DNA from: Pelagibacterium limicola
GTDB lineage: Bacteria; Pseudomonadota; Alphaproteobacteria; Rhizobiales; Devosiaceae
Direction of reading: 5' to 3'
Assembly: GCF_015694405.1 (NCBI RefSeq)
Contig: NZ_JADQDB010000001.1
Span: 552,881 to 616,880 of the forward strand
DNA length: 64,000 bases
The notes under the pieces were generated by a model. That model had not been told where the DNA came from and made no database searches. It worked only from the letters and a program-made list of their open reading frames with translations. Positions 43,878 to 52,590 of this stretch are shown here, piece after piece; within the stretch, counting starts at the first letter, position 1; each line of letters begins with the position of its first letter. Position numbers and translations under genes: made by a program.

Positions 43878-44642
43878 GTGAGAAAAGTGGCTGTTGCGTT
43901 TGCTATTTTTTGGATCACGTTTCTTCCGGCCGTTGGCCACGAATCCGCCGTCCCGGGGCTTATCGATATCGCCGATGTCAACTGGGACGCGGTTCCGGCA
44001 GGCACGCCGGAGGCCTTCGAAGCGGCTTTTGGCGAGAATACCCGGACTGGAAATACCCGTTGGTATCAAGCCGCCCGGGAAATCGACGGAGAGACAATAA
44101 CTTTCGTTCCATTGGCATTGATCCCGTTGCCTGATGGCAGGACTGCGCTGGTCAGCACAGGCGGCAGTAGCTGTACCGGTCAAGCTTGTTCCGGTGTCAA
44201 TTCGGTCCATTATCTGCGGCGCGAGCACGCCCGCTATGAAGTGGATGGCGAGTGGCTCAATGTTGGCGCAACCGGGACGGTGGGCAATCCGGCCCTGCGT
44301 TGGGGACAGACGGACGCGATTGCCGATGCACCGGTTCTCTATACGGAAGGCGGCGGGGTCTGGCAGGGTTATGCCTGTTCCTACGCGGCTCTGACCCATC
44401 TAACACCGGCGGGTCCGGTCGAGATCGCCAGCATACCTGTCTATTACTCCAACGAGGGGGCGGCGGAGGATGGCGCGGACGTTGTCACGCTGAACGGTCA
44501 TATTGTTGGAGCGCGGGAGGGCCAGTCCTTCACGGTCCGCTATTCGGGCACAGGCAGTTTCAACGAACGCTATGTCCGGCATGCCGACGGAAGTTACCAT
44601 CCGGTCGAGCCATCGCGCATGCCTCAGTGCCGGGACCACTGA
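43878..44642 (+). CDS. Secreted protein of unknown function
   Basis: About 254 residues starting from GTG 43878, which places a Sec signal peptide (RKVAVAFAIFWITFLPAVG) at the N-terminus. I recognise no domain. The mature protein is acidic, with a cysteine pair in SSCTGQACSGVNS and single cysteines near the middle and end, which suggests disulfides in the periplasm. It heads a row of four small envelope genes in the same direction. An earlier TTG start would only add residues in front of the signal peptide. Confidence 0.6.
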   Translation: MRKVAVAFAIFWITFLPAVGHESAVPGLIDIADVNWDAVPAGTPEAFEAAFGENTRTGNTRWYQAAREIDGETITFVPLALIPLPDGRTALVSTGGSSCTGQACSGVNSVHYLRREHARYEVDGEWLNVGATGTVGNPALRWGQTDAIADAPVLYTEGGGVWQGYACSYAALTHLTPAGPVEIASIPVYYSNEGAAEDGADVVTLNGHIVGAREGQSFTVRYSGTGSFNERYVRHADGSYHPVEPSRMPQCRDH

Positions 44643-44840
44643 CGGGCCGACCATGAACTCCCTCCTTGCGGCGCTGATGTACCTCATACCCTGAACCGGA
44701 GGGTTCAAGCCGAACGCTCTTTTCTTCAGGGAACAGCAGGTTTAGGCTCATGCCATCAGTGCTCAGAGGGCGGCTCAGCACGACGAGAATGTTGAAGCCG
44801 ATTCACGTGGCGCTAGGCATGGACGGGGAGACAAGAAGAG

Positions 44841-45194
44841 GTGAGGTACTTGGTTGGTGCCGCAGTGGCGGGCTTCATTTTGCTTTGTGCGTACCTCTAT
44901 CTGACGCCTGATCTGCGGGGATGGACGCCAGCGGATTTCAGCGATCCTGCGACAGTGGTCGAGCCGACAGCCGCAGGTAATGCCGCTTTTAGGATCGGAG
45001 ATTGCGTTCCCGGCACTGTCCGTCCCTGGAATGTTCCCGCCGCGATCGATGGTCAGCAATTCGACTCTCAGCCCATGCTGACCTGCCGCAGCCAAAACAG
45101 CGCGCTGTTGGCTGTCAGCATCTCTCTTCTCATAGCGATAGCAGGCCTGCTCCTGTTCTCTCGCGGCCGCACACTTTTGAAGTTGAGGTCGTGA
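44841..45194 (+). CDS. Small membrane protein of unknown function
   Basis: A 117-residue protein with one hydrophobic helix at each end (about residues 2-20 and 88-107) and an extracytoplasmic middle that contains two cysteines (GDCVPG and LTCRS). It starts with GTG behind AAGAAGAGGT. I do not recognise a family. It lies 198 nt after the previous secreted protein gene and 151 nt before the next. Confidence 0.55.
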   Translation: MRYLVGAAVAGFILLCAYLYLTPDLRGWTPADFSDPATVVEPTAAGNAAFRIGDCVPGTVRPWNVPAAIDGQQFDSQPMLTCRSQNSALLAVSISLLIAIAGLLLFSRGRTLLKLRS

Positions 45195-45345
45195 TTCCAC
45201 TGTACCCACCATACCGTCAGCCTTTGAGGCGAGGCGCGTCCTTGACGACCAGCCGGACGTTTCCGCAACAATTTCAGGGGACGGTGCCTTGAACTCGCCT
45301 TTACGACATGGCCTCATAAGCGGCTACGAAAAGAGGTCCATCTTC

Positions 45346-46179
45346 ATGCGAACCCTGTCTCTCCGCCTGCTTTGCGTTGCCCTGATTGGCACCGTAGCCC
45401 CTGTTTCCCTGGCTGCCGAGAATGCAGCACCGCGTTTCCAGTCACAGGTAGAAGGGCTGGCGATCACGGCCGTCAGCAGTGTTCCGGCATTCAAGGGGCG
45501 CGACGATGAACAGCGTTGCTTTGACCCAATGCCCGAATCCCGCGAGGCGGTGTCGGTGCAAGCGAAGGGCTGGCAGGTCACGGGCGAAGCCGAAGCCGGC
45601 GGCTATCGACTGGTGAGCTTTGCAGGAAGCATGGAGCAAGGTACCAGCGGCTCCTGCTTGCTCGGCGATGGCAATATTGCCCTGTTCCGAGATGGGGATG
45701 TGCAGGCGATCGCCTATGCGACCCAGGGGGCGAGCCTTTCCATCGGCTATATCCAAGCTCTGGAACCCGACGACATTCGCATCCTCGATGGCGACTTCCT
45801 GACCCAGCCTGTTGCCGACATGCGTTTTGATGACGACGGGTCGGTCCGCATCGAGAAGCTGGCGGCATCCGAGAGCGTCTGCACCGGTCTCGGGCAGGTG
45901 CCGAACATTTATGGCCTTCCGATCAATCGCGCGCGGTCCGTGCTGGGCGAAGCGGGATGGGAGCCCTCGCCTGCGCGACACCCGGGCGGACACAGCGACG
46001 GCCGTGCCAGCACGTTTGCCAGCCAAGGATTGACCGAAGTGGATGATTGTTCGGGGACGGGCTTTGGCTACTGCCAATTCTTCTATGAAGGCACTCCCGG
46101 CTTGCTCGCGGTGATCACCGCCGGGGACGACGAATGGCCGAGCGTGGTGCGATACTCGGTGGATTGCGACGGGTATTAG
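45346..46179 (+). CDS. Secreted protein with PASTA-like segment
   Basis: A 277-residue exported protein. Signal peptide residues 1-24 (VSLAAENA). The mature part is cysteine-containing and ends with VPNIYGLPINRARSVLGEAG followed by WEPSP, which fits the PASTA-repeat wording (VPxxxGxxxxxAxxxLxxxGxxP) at about residues 185-210. PASTA modules bind peptidoglycan or stabilise envelope proteins, but a single degenerate copy is weak evidence. ATG 45346 follows AAGAGG. The gene is 12 nt from the next. Confidence 0.6.
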   Translation: MRTLSLRLLCVALIGTVAPVSLAAENAAPRFQSQVEGLAITAVSSVPAFKGRDDEQRCFDPMPESREAVSVQAKGWQVTGEAEAGGYRLVSFAGSMEQGTSGSCLLGDGNIALFRDGDVQAIAYATQGASLSIGYIQALEPDDIRILDGDFLTQPVADMRFDDDGSVRIEKLAASESVCTGLGQVPNIYGLPINRARSVLGEAGWEPSPARHPGGHSDGRASTFASQGLTEVDDCSGTGFGYCQFFYEGTPGLLAVITAGDDEWPSVVRYSVDCDGY

Positions 46180-46191
46180 GGGATCTACCGC

Positions 46192-46707
46192 GTGCGTGTC
46201 GTCACCGGATTTTCCGCAGCGTTGCTCATTCTGGCATCCGCGGCGCAGGCTGAAGGGACTGCCCCCGAACCGGTTCCCGCGAGCTGGCAGCGCTGCGAAA
46301 CATATCGTGGTGCATCTGTCTGCACCTGGATCGCCCTGGTCCAGAATGAGACCCAAGGAGTCGCGCGAGTGTGTGCGATCCGGCAGGACTTCGCCACCAA
46401 TGCGTATTATACTCACCGCCTCATTGGGACAGTAAACGCTAACCGGGTGCACTTCGACCGGATTTGCGGGGATCCGGGCTCCGAAACCGATACCTTTTGT
46501 GCTGGTCATGCTCCCGAAGGCGCCCAGAAAATCGGCTGGAGCAGTTACGACCAGACGGTTCATCTCTGCGAGAGCGGCCTGTCGGACACCCCCACCGGTT
46601 GCACTGGCACGCAGGATGATCAGCAAATGGCGCGCGTATCCACAGACCGGCTCCCGCTTTCGGATGAGGATCGCGACTGGCTAGCCGCTTGCGCAAATGG
46701 CCAATAA
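46192..46707 (+). CDS. Small secreted cysteine-rich protein
   Basis: A 171-residue protein from GTG 46192 with signal peptide (LLILASAAQA, residues 1-20) and about eight cysteines in the mature part, consistent with several disulfides. AGGGG lies about 10 nt upstream. No family is recognised. It is close behind the PASTA-like gene and before the di-haem cytochrome, so a shared envelope or electron-transfer role is possible but unproven. Confidence 0.6.
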   Translation: MRVVTGFSAALLILASAAQAEGTAPEPVPASWQRCETYRGASVCTWIALVQNETQGVARVCAIRQDFATNAYYTHRLIGTVNANRVHFDRICGDPGSETDTFCAGHAPEGAQKIGWSSYDQTVHLCESGLSDTPTGCTGTQDDQQMARVSTDRLPLSDEDRDWLAACANGQ

Positions 46708-46773
46708 GCAGCCGCCAGGGCGGAGTTCCGGCTCTGCCCTTTGTGGCCAAGTAACATCGAACAGGCTTGCGCA

Positions 46774-48462
46774 ATGAAACATCGATTTTTCCTTTATGCT
46801 GGTTGCGTCGTGGCTATCCTGGGCTTCGGGGCCGGCATTGCGATTGATAGAGACCCGAGCGGCATGTTTTCGGGGAGGCTGCAGGCCCAGACCGGCATCC
46901 TGTCCGAGTTCGATCAGGCGGGGCTGAGCGACGAGCAACGGGGGGCCATCTATTTTGCTTTCGGGGATTTTTCGGCGTTGAGTTCCGAAGCGCTCGAGGT
47001 CTCTGCGGCGCCGTGGAAACTATCAACCGCCCTGCTGGCGCTTTATCACAGCAACGGCGATCTTGAGACGGTTACATCTGAAGCAGTGGCCGGAATCTTT
47101 CAGGACTACGGATTTGTCACGCCGGCGCGTATTGCCAATTGGCCCGATGGCTTGCCAGTGCCGCAGCTGGATGCCCCAATCGGACAGAATCTGGGATTTG
47201 CCAGCCGGCTGCTGCCGCCTATCGGGGTAACCATCAGCAATGTGTCCTGCGCAGCCTGCCATGCCAGCGTAGTCTACGATGCAAGCGGGCAGCCCGACCT
47301 GTCGACAGTCTGGCTCGGCACCCCCAATGGCTCGATCAATCTGGAACGCTATGTCAGTGAACTATACAAAGCGCTACGTGACAGACCGGAGGATGAGGGC
47401 CTGATCTGGGCCGCTGTGCAAAAGCTTTATCCTCAGACCGATTGGCGCGAATGGTTGGCGCTGCGCAGTGTGGTCCTCCCACGGGTAGACGGCCTCGTCG
47501 CGAGTCAGGAGGCCAAGATTGGACGATTGTTGCCGTTTGAGGTCAGCACTATGGGTGCAACCAATGGGCTGCAGGCGCTGCAATCGCGGTTCGGCCTTCT
47601 TGCCAATGACCACCTAGCCGAAGTCAACGCGCCAATCTCTGTGCCGGAATTGGGTGGCCGCATCTGGCGCTCGTCGCTACTGGCATCGGGCGCTTATGGC
47701 GTACCAGGGGAAGATCCACAGCGGCACATGCATGCCCAAGACCTGACCGAGGGGCACATCAATGCGTTGGCTGGTCTGACAGCATTCTTTACCGTACCCA
47801 GCATGGGCACTAGTCCGGCGACCGCCGCGCAGCATGTAGACGATGCGGAACGCATTTTCGCCTGGCTCCAAAACTATCGGCCGCAACCCTTTCCGGGCCC
47901 GATCGACCGCGACGCAGCCGAACGGGGCAGACAGGTTTATGCAGCGGCCTGCGCATCCTGCCACGGAAGCTATAGCGTCGACATCGAGCGTCCCGAGCTG
48001 GTGAATTTCCCCAACTGGCAAGGCGACGTGGGCACCGACAGGACGTATATCGAGATGTTCGACCAGGCGACGGTCGATATGGTCAATGGACTTGGTTACG
48101 ATAGCTTGCTGCAGGGCCGTTTGGCACCTGACTATGTCGCGCAGCCGCTGACCGGACTTTGGTCGAGCGCGCCCTACCTGCACAATGGCAGTGTGCCGAC
48201 GCTTTGGCACCTGATGCGTCCGAACCAGCGCCCAATCGAATTTGATGTCGGCGGTCATGCGCTCGATCTCGAAAAGGTCGGTATTGCAGGTGTTCAACAG
48301 GGAGACGTTTGGGCTACCCCTTCAGGCTATACGCCTTGGGCGCGGCCGGAACGCATCGACACGACGGTGCCGGGATTGGGCGCAGAAGGTCATAAACAAC
48401 CCTTCGACACCATGAGCGAACCAGACAAGGCTGATCTGCTGGAATACCTCAAGTTGTTATGA
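46774..48462 (+). CDS. Secreted di-haem cytochrome c (RoxA/MauG-like class)
   Basis: A 562-residue exported cytochrome. The N-terminal hydrophobic segment (residues 6-22) is a signal or anchor. Two haem-binding CxxCH motifs are present, CAACH at 159-163 and CASCH at 393-397, about 230 residues apart, which is the layout of large di-haem cytochrome c peroxidase/MauG/RoxA relatives. The later LWSSAPYLHNGSVPTLWHLM block is typical of this group. The size (about 61 kDa) is nearer to RoxA-type oxygenases than to the 35-kDa peroxidases. ATG 46774 gives the signal sequence. Function is uncertain. Its last 14 nt overlap the convergent nitroreductase gene. Confidence 0.82.
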   Translation: MKHRFFLYAGCVVAILGFGAGIAIDRDPSGMFSGRLQAQTGILSEFDQAGLSDEQRGAIYFAFGDFSALSSEALEVSAAPWKLSTALLALYHSNGDLETVTSEAVAGIFQDYGFVTPARIANWPDGLPVPQLDAPIGQNLGFASRLLPPIGVTISNVSCAACHASVVYDASGQPDLSTVWLGTPNGSINLERYVSELYKALRDRPEDEGLIWAAVQKLYPQTDWREWLALRSVVLPRVDGLVASQEAKIGRLLPFEVSTMGATNGLQALQSRFGLLANDHLAEVNAPISVPELGGRIWRSSLLASGAYGVPGEDPQRHMHAQDLTEGHINALAGLTAFFTVPSMGTSPATAAQHVDDAERIFAWLQNYRPQPFPGPIDRDAAERGRQVYAAACASCHGSYSVDIERPELVNFPNWQGDVGTDRTYIEMFDQATVDMVNGLGYDSLLQGRLAPDYVAQPLTGLWSSAPYLHNGSVPTLWHLMRPNQRPIEFDVGGHALDLEKVGIAGVQQGDVWATPSGYTPWARPERIDTTVPGLGAEGHKQPFDTMSEPDKADLLEYLKLL

Positions 48463-49420
48463 GCGCCTCTGCCGGCAGCCGTTCGCGCCTGGACTTGGCG
48501 CTCACCGGCACGGGGCCGACCCGCCAAGCGGAGATCAGACGATCGCTCGCGGGAAGTCTATAGCGCGCACTCAGTTCGGCAGCGCTTTCCGGATCGTCAG
48601 CCAGAACGGACATCGGCCAGACCTGAAAGCCAAGTGCTGAAAGCTCGAGCTGGCGCCGATAAAGCGTGCGACCTGTGTTGATTGGATTTTCTCCCTCAGG
48701 GCGATGAAATAACAGAACTGCAGCAGCACTGGCAGTCCGCCTCTTCTCCGATATCAACGGGACCACAAGTCCAAACGTGTCGAGTATAGAGAAACCCGGG
48801 TCACCCAACACCAGGCCAGCGCCGAATGCCTCGAAGCGGGACATGCCCATGGCCTCCGCCGAAAGCCCATCGGCGCCGTAACCGGCATCGGTCGGGGCCA
48901 GCCGCATCCAGGTGACAAGCTCACGGCGGTAAGGCGCCTGACGATAGAAGGCGAGGCTAGTGCGCTCATTGAGCGTGGAGACAACCTCGATTTCGGCCGG
49001 ATTCCCGATCAGCGTGATATCACTTTGCACAAGTGCCCATTCAGCCAGGGCTTGGGTCTGGCTGGCCGGGCAAGCTGCAAAGCCGCGTCGCCAGGTGCAG
49101 CGCTGTGGCATCTGCTCAATGAGCAGGTCCCTCGGGCCACCCTCGCCAAGCTCTAGACGCGCCGAAACCCCATCGCCGGGCAAATCGACGGTGCGAGCGG
49201 ACAATCCCTGCTCGCCGAGGGCCAGTATCGTACCTTCCAGGGCCGCTCCCAGAGAGACGCGCAGGTCTCGGCCCGAAGCATCGCCAACCGGGAGTTGACG
49301 AGCAAGGTCGGCCATGAGCCATAGTGCCCCGTCACCGAGGGCCCAGCGCGTCGGTTGTGTATTGTGGACGCTCGGCGCAAGATTAGCGGTCGCAGCGAGA
49401 AGGGCGAGATCCAGAGTCAT
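48449..49420 (-). CDS. Acg-type nitroreductase-family flavoprotein
   Basis: A 323-residue protein with the NLAPSVHNTQPTRW block near residue 12 that marks nitroreductase-family proteins of the Acg class, a double-length version of the FMN fold. Late SDRLISAWRVGPVP and RRERLPAEAL match the family C-terminus. Some Acg proteins are flavin sequestering rather than catalytic. It is the last gene of the five-gene operon with the E1-like enzyme; in Mycobacterium tuberculosis a ThiF domain and a nitroreductase domain occur fused (MoeY, as I recall it), which supports a functional link. It overlaps the GNAT gene by 4 nt. Confidence 0.78.
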   Translation of the reverse strand: MTLDLALLAATANLAPSVHNTQPTRWALGDGALWLMADLARQLPVGDASGRDLRVSLGAALEGTILALGEQGLSARTVDLPGDGVSARLELGEGGPRDLLIEQMPQRCTWRRGFAACPASQTQALAEWALVQSDITLIGNPAEIEVVSTLNERTSLAFYRQAPYRRELVTWMRLAPTDAGYGADGLSAEAMGMSRFEAFGAGLVLGDPGFSILDTFGLVVPLISEKRRTASAAAVLLFHRPEGENPINTGRTLYRRQLELSALGFQVWPMSVLADDPESAAELSARYRLPASDRLISAWRVGPVPVSAKSRRERLPAEALITT

Positions 49421-50529
49421 GAGGTAGTCAGCGACTTGCGGAAGAGGTGGACGCGATGCAAGGGCTTGGCGCCGATACGCTCCATCTGTCGCAGGCTGCC
49501 GTGGTTATGGTCCCAGATCCAGGTAATGCCGAGCTTCTTGTAGCCGGCGTCCCGCATTCTGGGCAGTAAAGTGCCGAGCATGGCGCCCATTACCCCCCTG
49601 CCCTGCAGGTCACTGCGGACCGACATATAGACCACGAGCGCCCGGTCGCGCCGCAATCGATGGACGAGAAAATGCCAGGGGGTCGTCCAGGAGAGGCGTG
49701 ACCGCGTGGCGCGGATGAAAGGATTGAGGTCGGGAATAACGAGTACGATCCCGGCTGGCTCACCCTTATGATGGAGCACCGAGGTGAGGCGCGGGTCGAT
49801 TATCCAGCGCAATTCCCTGGCCTGGAAATCGAACTCCTCTTTGGTGAGCGGCACGAACATTGGGTTGTTGGCAAAGCCGCTATTGAGCAACAGCCTGGCC
49901 TCTTCGAGACGGGACGGGATATCCTTGCGACCCATGGGGGCAAAAGACCAATCCGGCGAAGCCAGGAGTTCACGTTGCGCCGGACCAAGCATGGAATCGG
50001 GATCAAAAGATCCGAGTTCCGCCTCGAAAGTGCGCATTGGGAAATAGGGCTCGTAGCCATTCTCCCTCAGCAGACGTGGACCATGAGGAGGACCATAGAC
50101 CTGATCGACATAGGGGACGGCTTCAAAACCGTCAGTCACGACACCGATCTGTTGCATGGCAGTCAGATTGAAGTTACCTGAAAGGGTGTCGAACCCGCGC
50201 TGGCGTGCCCAGCCCTCGGCTGCCTGCAAAAGCAGGTGCGCTCCTTCCGCGTCGTCAGCGCAATCGAAATAGGCGAAATAGGCGGTGTTTGTCTTGTGCA
50301 CCGCGTTGGACGCCGGATGCACATGGACGCCGATACGACCGACAGGCTTGCGGTCGCGGTGTGCGGTGAGAAGCGCAAAATTGCCAGCGACAGGAAACAG
50401 CGGATTGTCGCCCACACTATAGAAGCGTCGCAAGTCAGAGCGCATCGGCGATACATATAGCGAGGACGCGCCATAGATTTCGAAGGGCGTATCGAAGAAT
50501 GCGGCGAAATCGCCTTCACGCAGTTCCAT
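49417..50529 (-). CDS. GNAT-fold N-acyltransferase
   Basis: A 370-residue two-part acyltransferase. The N-terminal half opens with YVSPMRSDLRRFYSVGDNPLF, typical of a bacterial double-GNAT family; the C-terminal half has the acyl-CoA loop pattern MSVRSDLQGRGVMGAMLGTL at about residues 310-330 and a closing LGITWIWDHN. It would transfer an acyl or aminoacyl group to an amine. The ATG at 50529 avoids a 15-codon extension that overlaps the membrane-protein gene. It overlaps the nitroreductase gene by 4 nt and the membrane-protein gene by 14 nt. Confidence 0.78.
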   Translation of the reverse strand: MELREGDFAAFFDTPFEIYGASSLYVSPMRSDLRRFYSVGDNPLFPVAGNFALLTAHRDRKPVGRIGVHVHPASNAVHKTNTAYFAYFDCADDAEGAHLLLQAAEGWARQRGFDTLSGNFNLTAMQQIGVVTDGFEAVPYVDQVYGPPHGPRLLRENGYEPYFPMRTFEAELGSFDPDSMLGPAQRELLASPDWSFAPMGRKDIPSRLEEARLLLNSGFANNPMFVPLTKEEFDFQARELRWIIDPRLTSVLHHKGEPAGIVLVIPDLNPFIRATRSRLSWTTPWHFLVHRLRRDRALVVYMSVRSDLQGRGVMGAMLGTLLPRMRDAGYKKLGITWIWDHNHGSLRQMERIGAKPLHRVHLFRKSLTTS

Positions 50530-51721
50530 CGGCAATCTCCCGGTTCGGGACGAGCGTCGCCATGCGCTGTACAAGCGCCAGTTCGGTTTCGACGGCCGAA
50601 CTGCGCCCTACCGAGGGCATAGCTGAAGCGACAAGAAGCAGCGGGTCGGCAGATAACATCAGAAGATGCGTAGCATCGTGAGTTGCGAAAAGACTGTCGA
50701 GTTGCTGGCGGGCTTCCTCCTCCAGCAGGACAAGATCACGACGTCGCAGTACCGGATGGGTTGCGAAGGCTGATCGTAGGATTGTCATGTCGAACTGCGT
50801 CAATTCCTTTTCGTCGAGCAACGTTGAGCCTCCGAGTGCCGATGCCGCAGTGACCGACGTTATGAAGGCTCTTACCGAAGTGGTATCGGCCGCGGCCAAA
50901 GCAATCAGGATGTCATTACGTCGCGTCACGGCGAAAGCGCCTACGGTTTCATTGAGAACCAGCGCGAGAATGCCGGTGCACAGGGCCATGGCCGATATCT
51001 GCACTGCGAAGGTCCAGCCCATCTGGGCCATTGCGGTTGCGCTTATGCCGACGACCGCCCCTAGCACAGCTGTGACGACGAAGGCGACGGCGGCATCCTT
51101 GCGCCCGGTGGTGCCATTAGCCGAACTGATAGCCATCCAACAAAAGAACAGTATGGCGACACCGGAGGCCCGAATAGGCAAGACGTCTTCAAAAACGCCA
51201 TAGTCGCTGGCGAGGAAAATGACGAGTACCGGCAGTGCGAAGCGAATGCGCCCGATGACCCGCTGTTCATGCTCGGTCAAGCCCATATTGCGGCTGGTAA
51301 ATGCCAACACGTAGATTGCAGCGAAGCTGGCAAGCTGGAATGCCAACAGGGCATAGAGCGGAAAGCCGAGATCGCCGCTGAAAAAGGCCAGTAAAGAAAA
51401 CAACCCGCCTCCGGCGAGGGTCATCTGTTTCAGCAAGCGTGGCGCGTGGCGACGCTGCAGCCCTTCCAGAACGAGCAGAGCGCTCAGGGGGATCCAGGCA
51501 GCGAAAAGCCGCGTCAGAGTTTCAAATATCCCCTGATGGATATTCCAGGACAGTAGCCGCATTGCCAGAACCAGCGACACCAGGGTGAGAACAAAGATGA
51601 AGCGACCTGCCAGTCCGTCACGATCGGGGCGCATGCGGACGACCGCCAAGGCGGCGAGTGTCCCTGCAAGGGCCGCGGCGGAGACGACACTATCGGCAAG
51701 CAAAGAATGCATTGCGATCAC
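50516..51721 (-). CDS. Multi-spanning membrane protein of unknown function
   Basis: A 401-residue protein. About eight hydrophobic helices fill residues 8-270, then a cytoplasmic tail of about 130 residues (rich in Ala/Leu, with VLRRRDLVLLEEEARQQLD) follows. The N-terminal part looks like membrane sensor modules, but no kinase, cyclase or HTH domain is attached. In this operon it could anchor the enzymes or move the product. The start overlaps the E1-like gene by 4 nt; the 3' end overlaps the GNAT gene by 14 nt. Confidence 0.7.
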   Translation of the reverse strand: MIAMHSLLADSVVSAAALAGTLAALAVVRMRPDRDGLAGRFIFVLTLVSLVLAMRLLSWNIHQGIFETLTRLFAAWIPLSALLVLEGLQRRHAPRLLKQMTLAGGGLFSLLAFFSGDLGFPLYALLAFQLASFAAIYVLAFTSRNMGLTEHEQRVIGRIRFALPVLVIFLASDYGVFEDVLPIRASGVAILFFCWMAISSANGTTGRKDAAVAFVVTAVLGAVVGISATAMAQMGWTFAVQISAMALCTGILALVLNETVGAFAVTRRNDILIALAAADTTSVRAFITSVTAASALGGSTLLDEKELTQFDMTILRSAFATHPVLRRRDLVLLEEEARQQLDSLFATHDATHLLMLSADPLLLVASAMPSVGRSSAVETELALVQRMATLVPNREIADGTA

Positions 51722-52590
51722 GTCTTCACCAGCTTGGCGATTTGGCGCCGGGCAATCGGCGTGACAACGGCCGATAGCCAGAATGGCAAAGGTCGTTCAA
51801 CCTTGCCCTCATAGGGGTTGAAGAACCAGCCGCGGCAGTCTGTCCTGGTCTGTTGGCCCAAGATCAGGGCGATGGTCTCATAGGCCATCAGCATGCCGGT
51901 TGTAATAACCATTGGGGCGAAAGACATGCGCTTGCGCTTTCCCGCTGCCATTTCGCCGGCCATGGCGAGATCGATATACTTGCGGGCCGAGGAATGCACC
52001 ATGACATGCTCGATCTCGCGCATGAAGGCCTCGTTCCGCTGCTCGACGGTGAGTTCGTCCCATGAAGTGCCGATGGTCGGATAGTGGAGCCGTTCTTCCG
52101 GCATAGGTTCACCGGGTCGCGTGACATAGACCGAAGGCAGAGAGGAGGCATAGGCGTCGATCACTGGCCTATGGGCTGCACGGGCGCTGCGATAGAGCAA
52201 GAGGCTTGCCGCCAGATCGTCGGTGCCGTTGATGGTGACTGAACTGGCCTCGATACTGGCAATGGCATGACCTGGCCATTCGTCCTTGTAGACGATCGTT
52301 TCGATCTGGGGATTGATGGTCCTGATCAGCGCCTCGGTGGCCTCCGCCTTGTGCTGACCGACGGTATTGGTGAAGGCGAAGACCTGCCTGTTCATATTGC
52401 CGATTTCGAATGTGTCGATATCGGCGAGGATGAGCTTGCCAATCCCTGCGCGCGCCAGGGCCAGCACTGCGGCGCCGCCCATTCCGCCGGTGCCGCAGAC
52501 AAAGACCGTCGCTTCACGCAGCTTCTCCTGCTCTTCGGCAGTGACGAAGCCGAGATTGCGGTTGGTGAATTCGGCGTAGGAAAAACTCAT
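51718..52590 (-). CDS. E1-like adenylyltransferase (ThiF/MoeB/HesA superfamily)
   Basis: A 290-residue E1-like protein. The nucleotide loop is GTGGMGG at 33-39, ADIDTFEIGNMNRQ at 56-69 holds the Asp and the Arg that contact ATP, K81 sits in GQHKAEA, and NGTDD at 121-125 is the metal-binding aspartate region. The two CxxC zinc pairs of ThiF/MoeB are absent and only two cysteines exist (C32, and one near residue 262), so the usual thioester/zinc chemistry is unlikely. It may adenylate a peptide or amino-acid carboxylate for the GNAT enzymes. Start at 52590 has AGGAG; the extension to 52641 overlaps the upstream gene. Confidence 0.85.
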   Translation of the reverse strand: MSFSYAEFTNRNLGFVTAEEQEKLREATVFVCGTGGMGGAAVLALARAGIGKLILADIDTFEIGNMNRQVFAFTNTVGQHKAEATEALIRTINPQIETIVYKDEWPGHAIASIEASSVTINGTDDLAASLLLYRSARAAHRPVIDAYASSLPSVYVTRPGEPMPEERLHYPTIGTSWDELTVEQRNEAFMREIEHVMVHSSARKYIDLAMAGEMAAGKRKRMSFAPMVITTGMLMAYETIALILGQQTRTDCRGWFFNPYEGKVERPLPFWLSAVVTPIARRQIAKLVKT

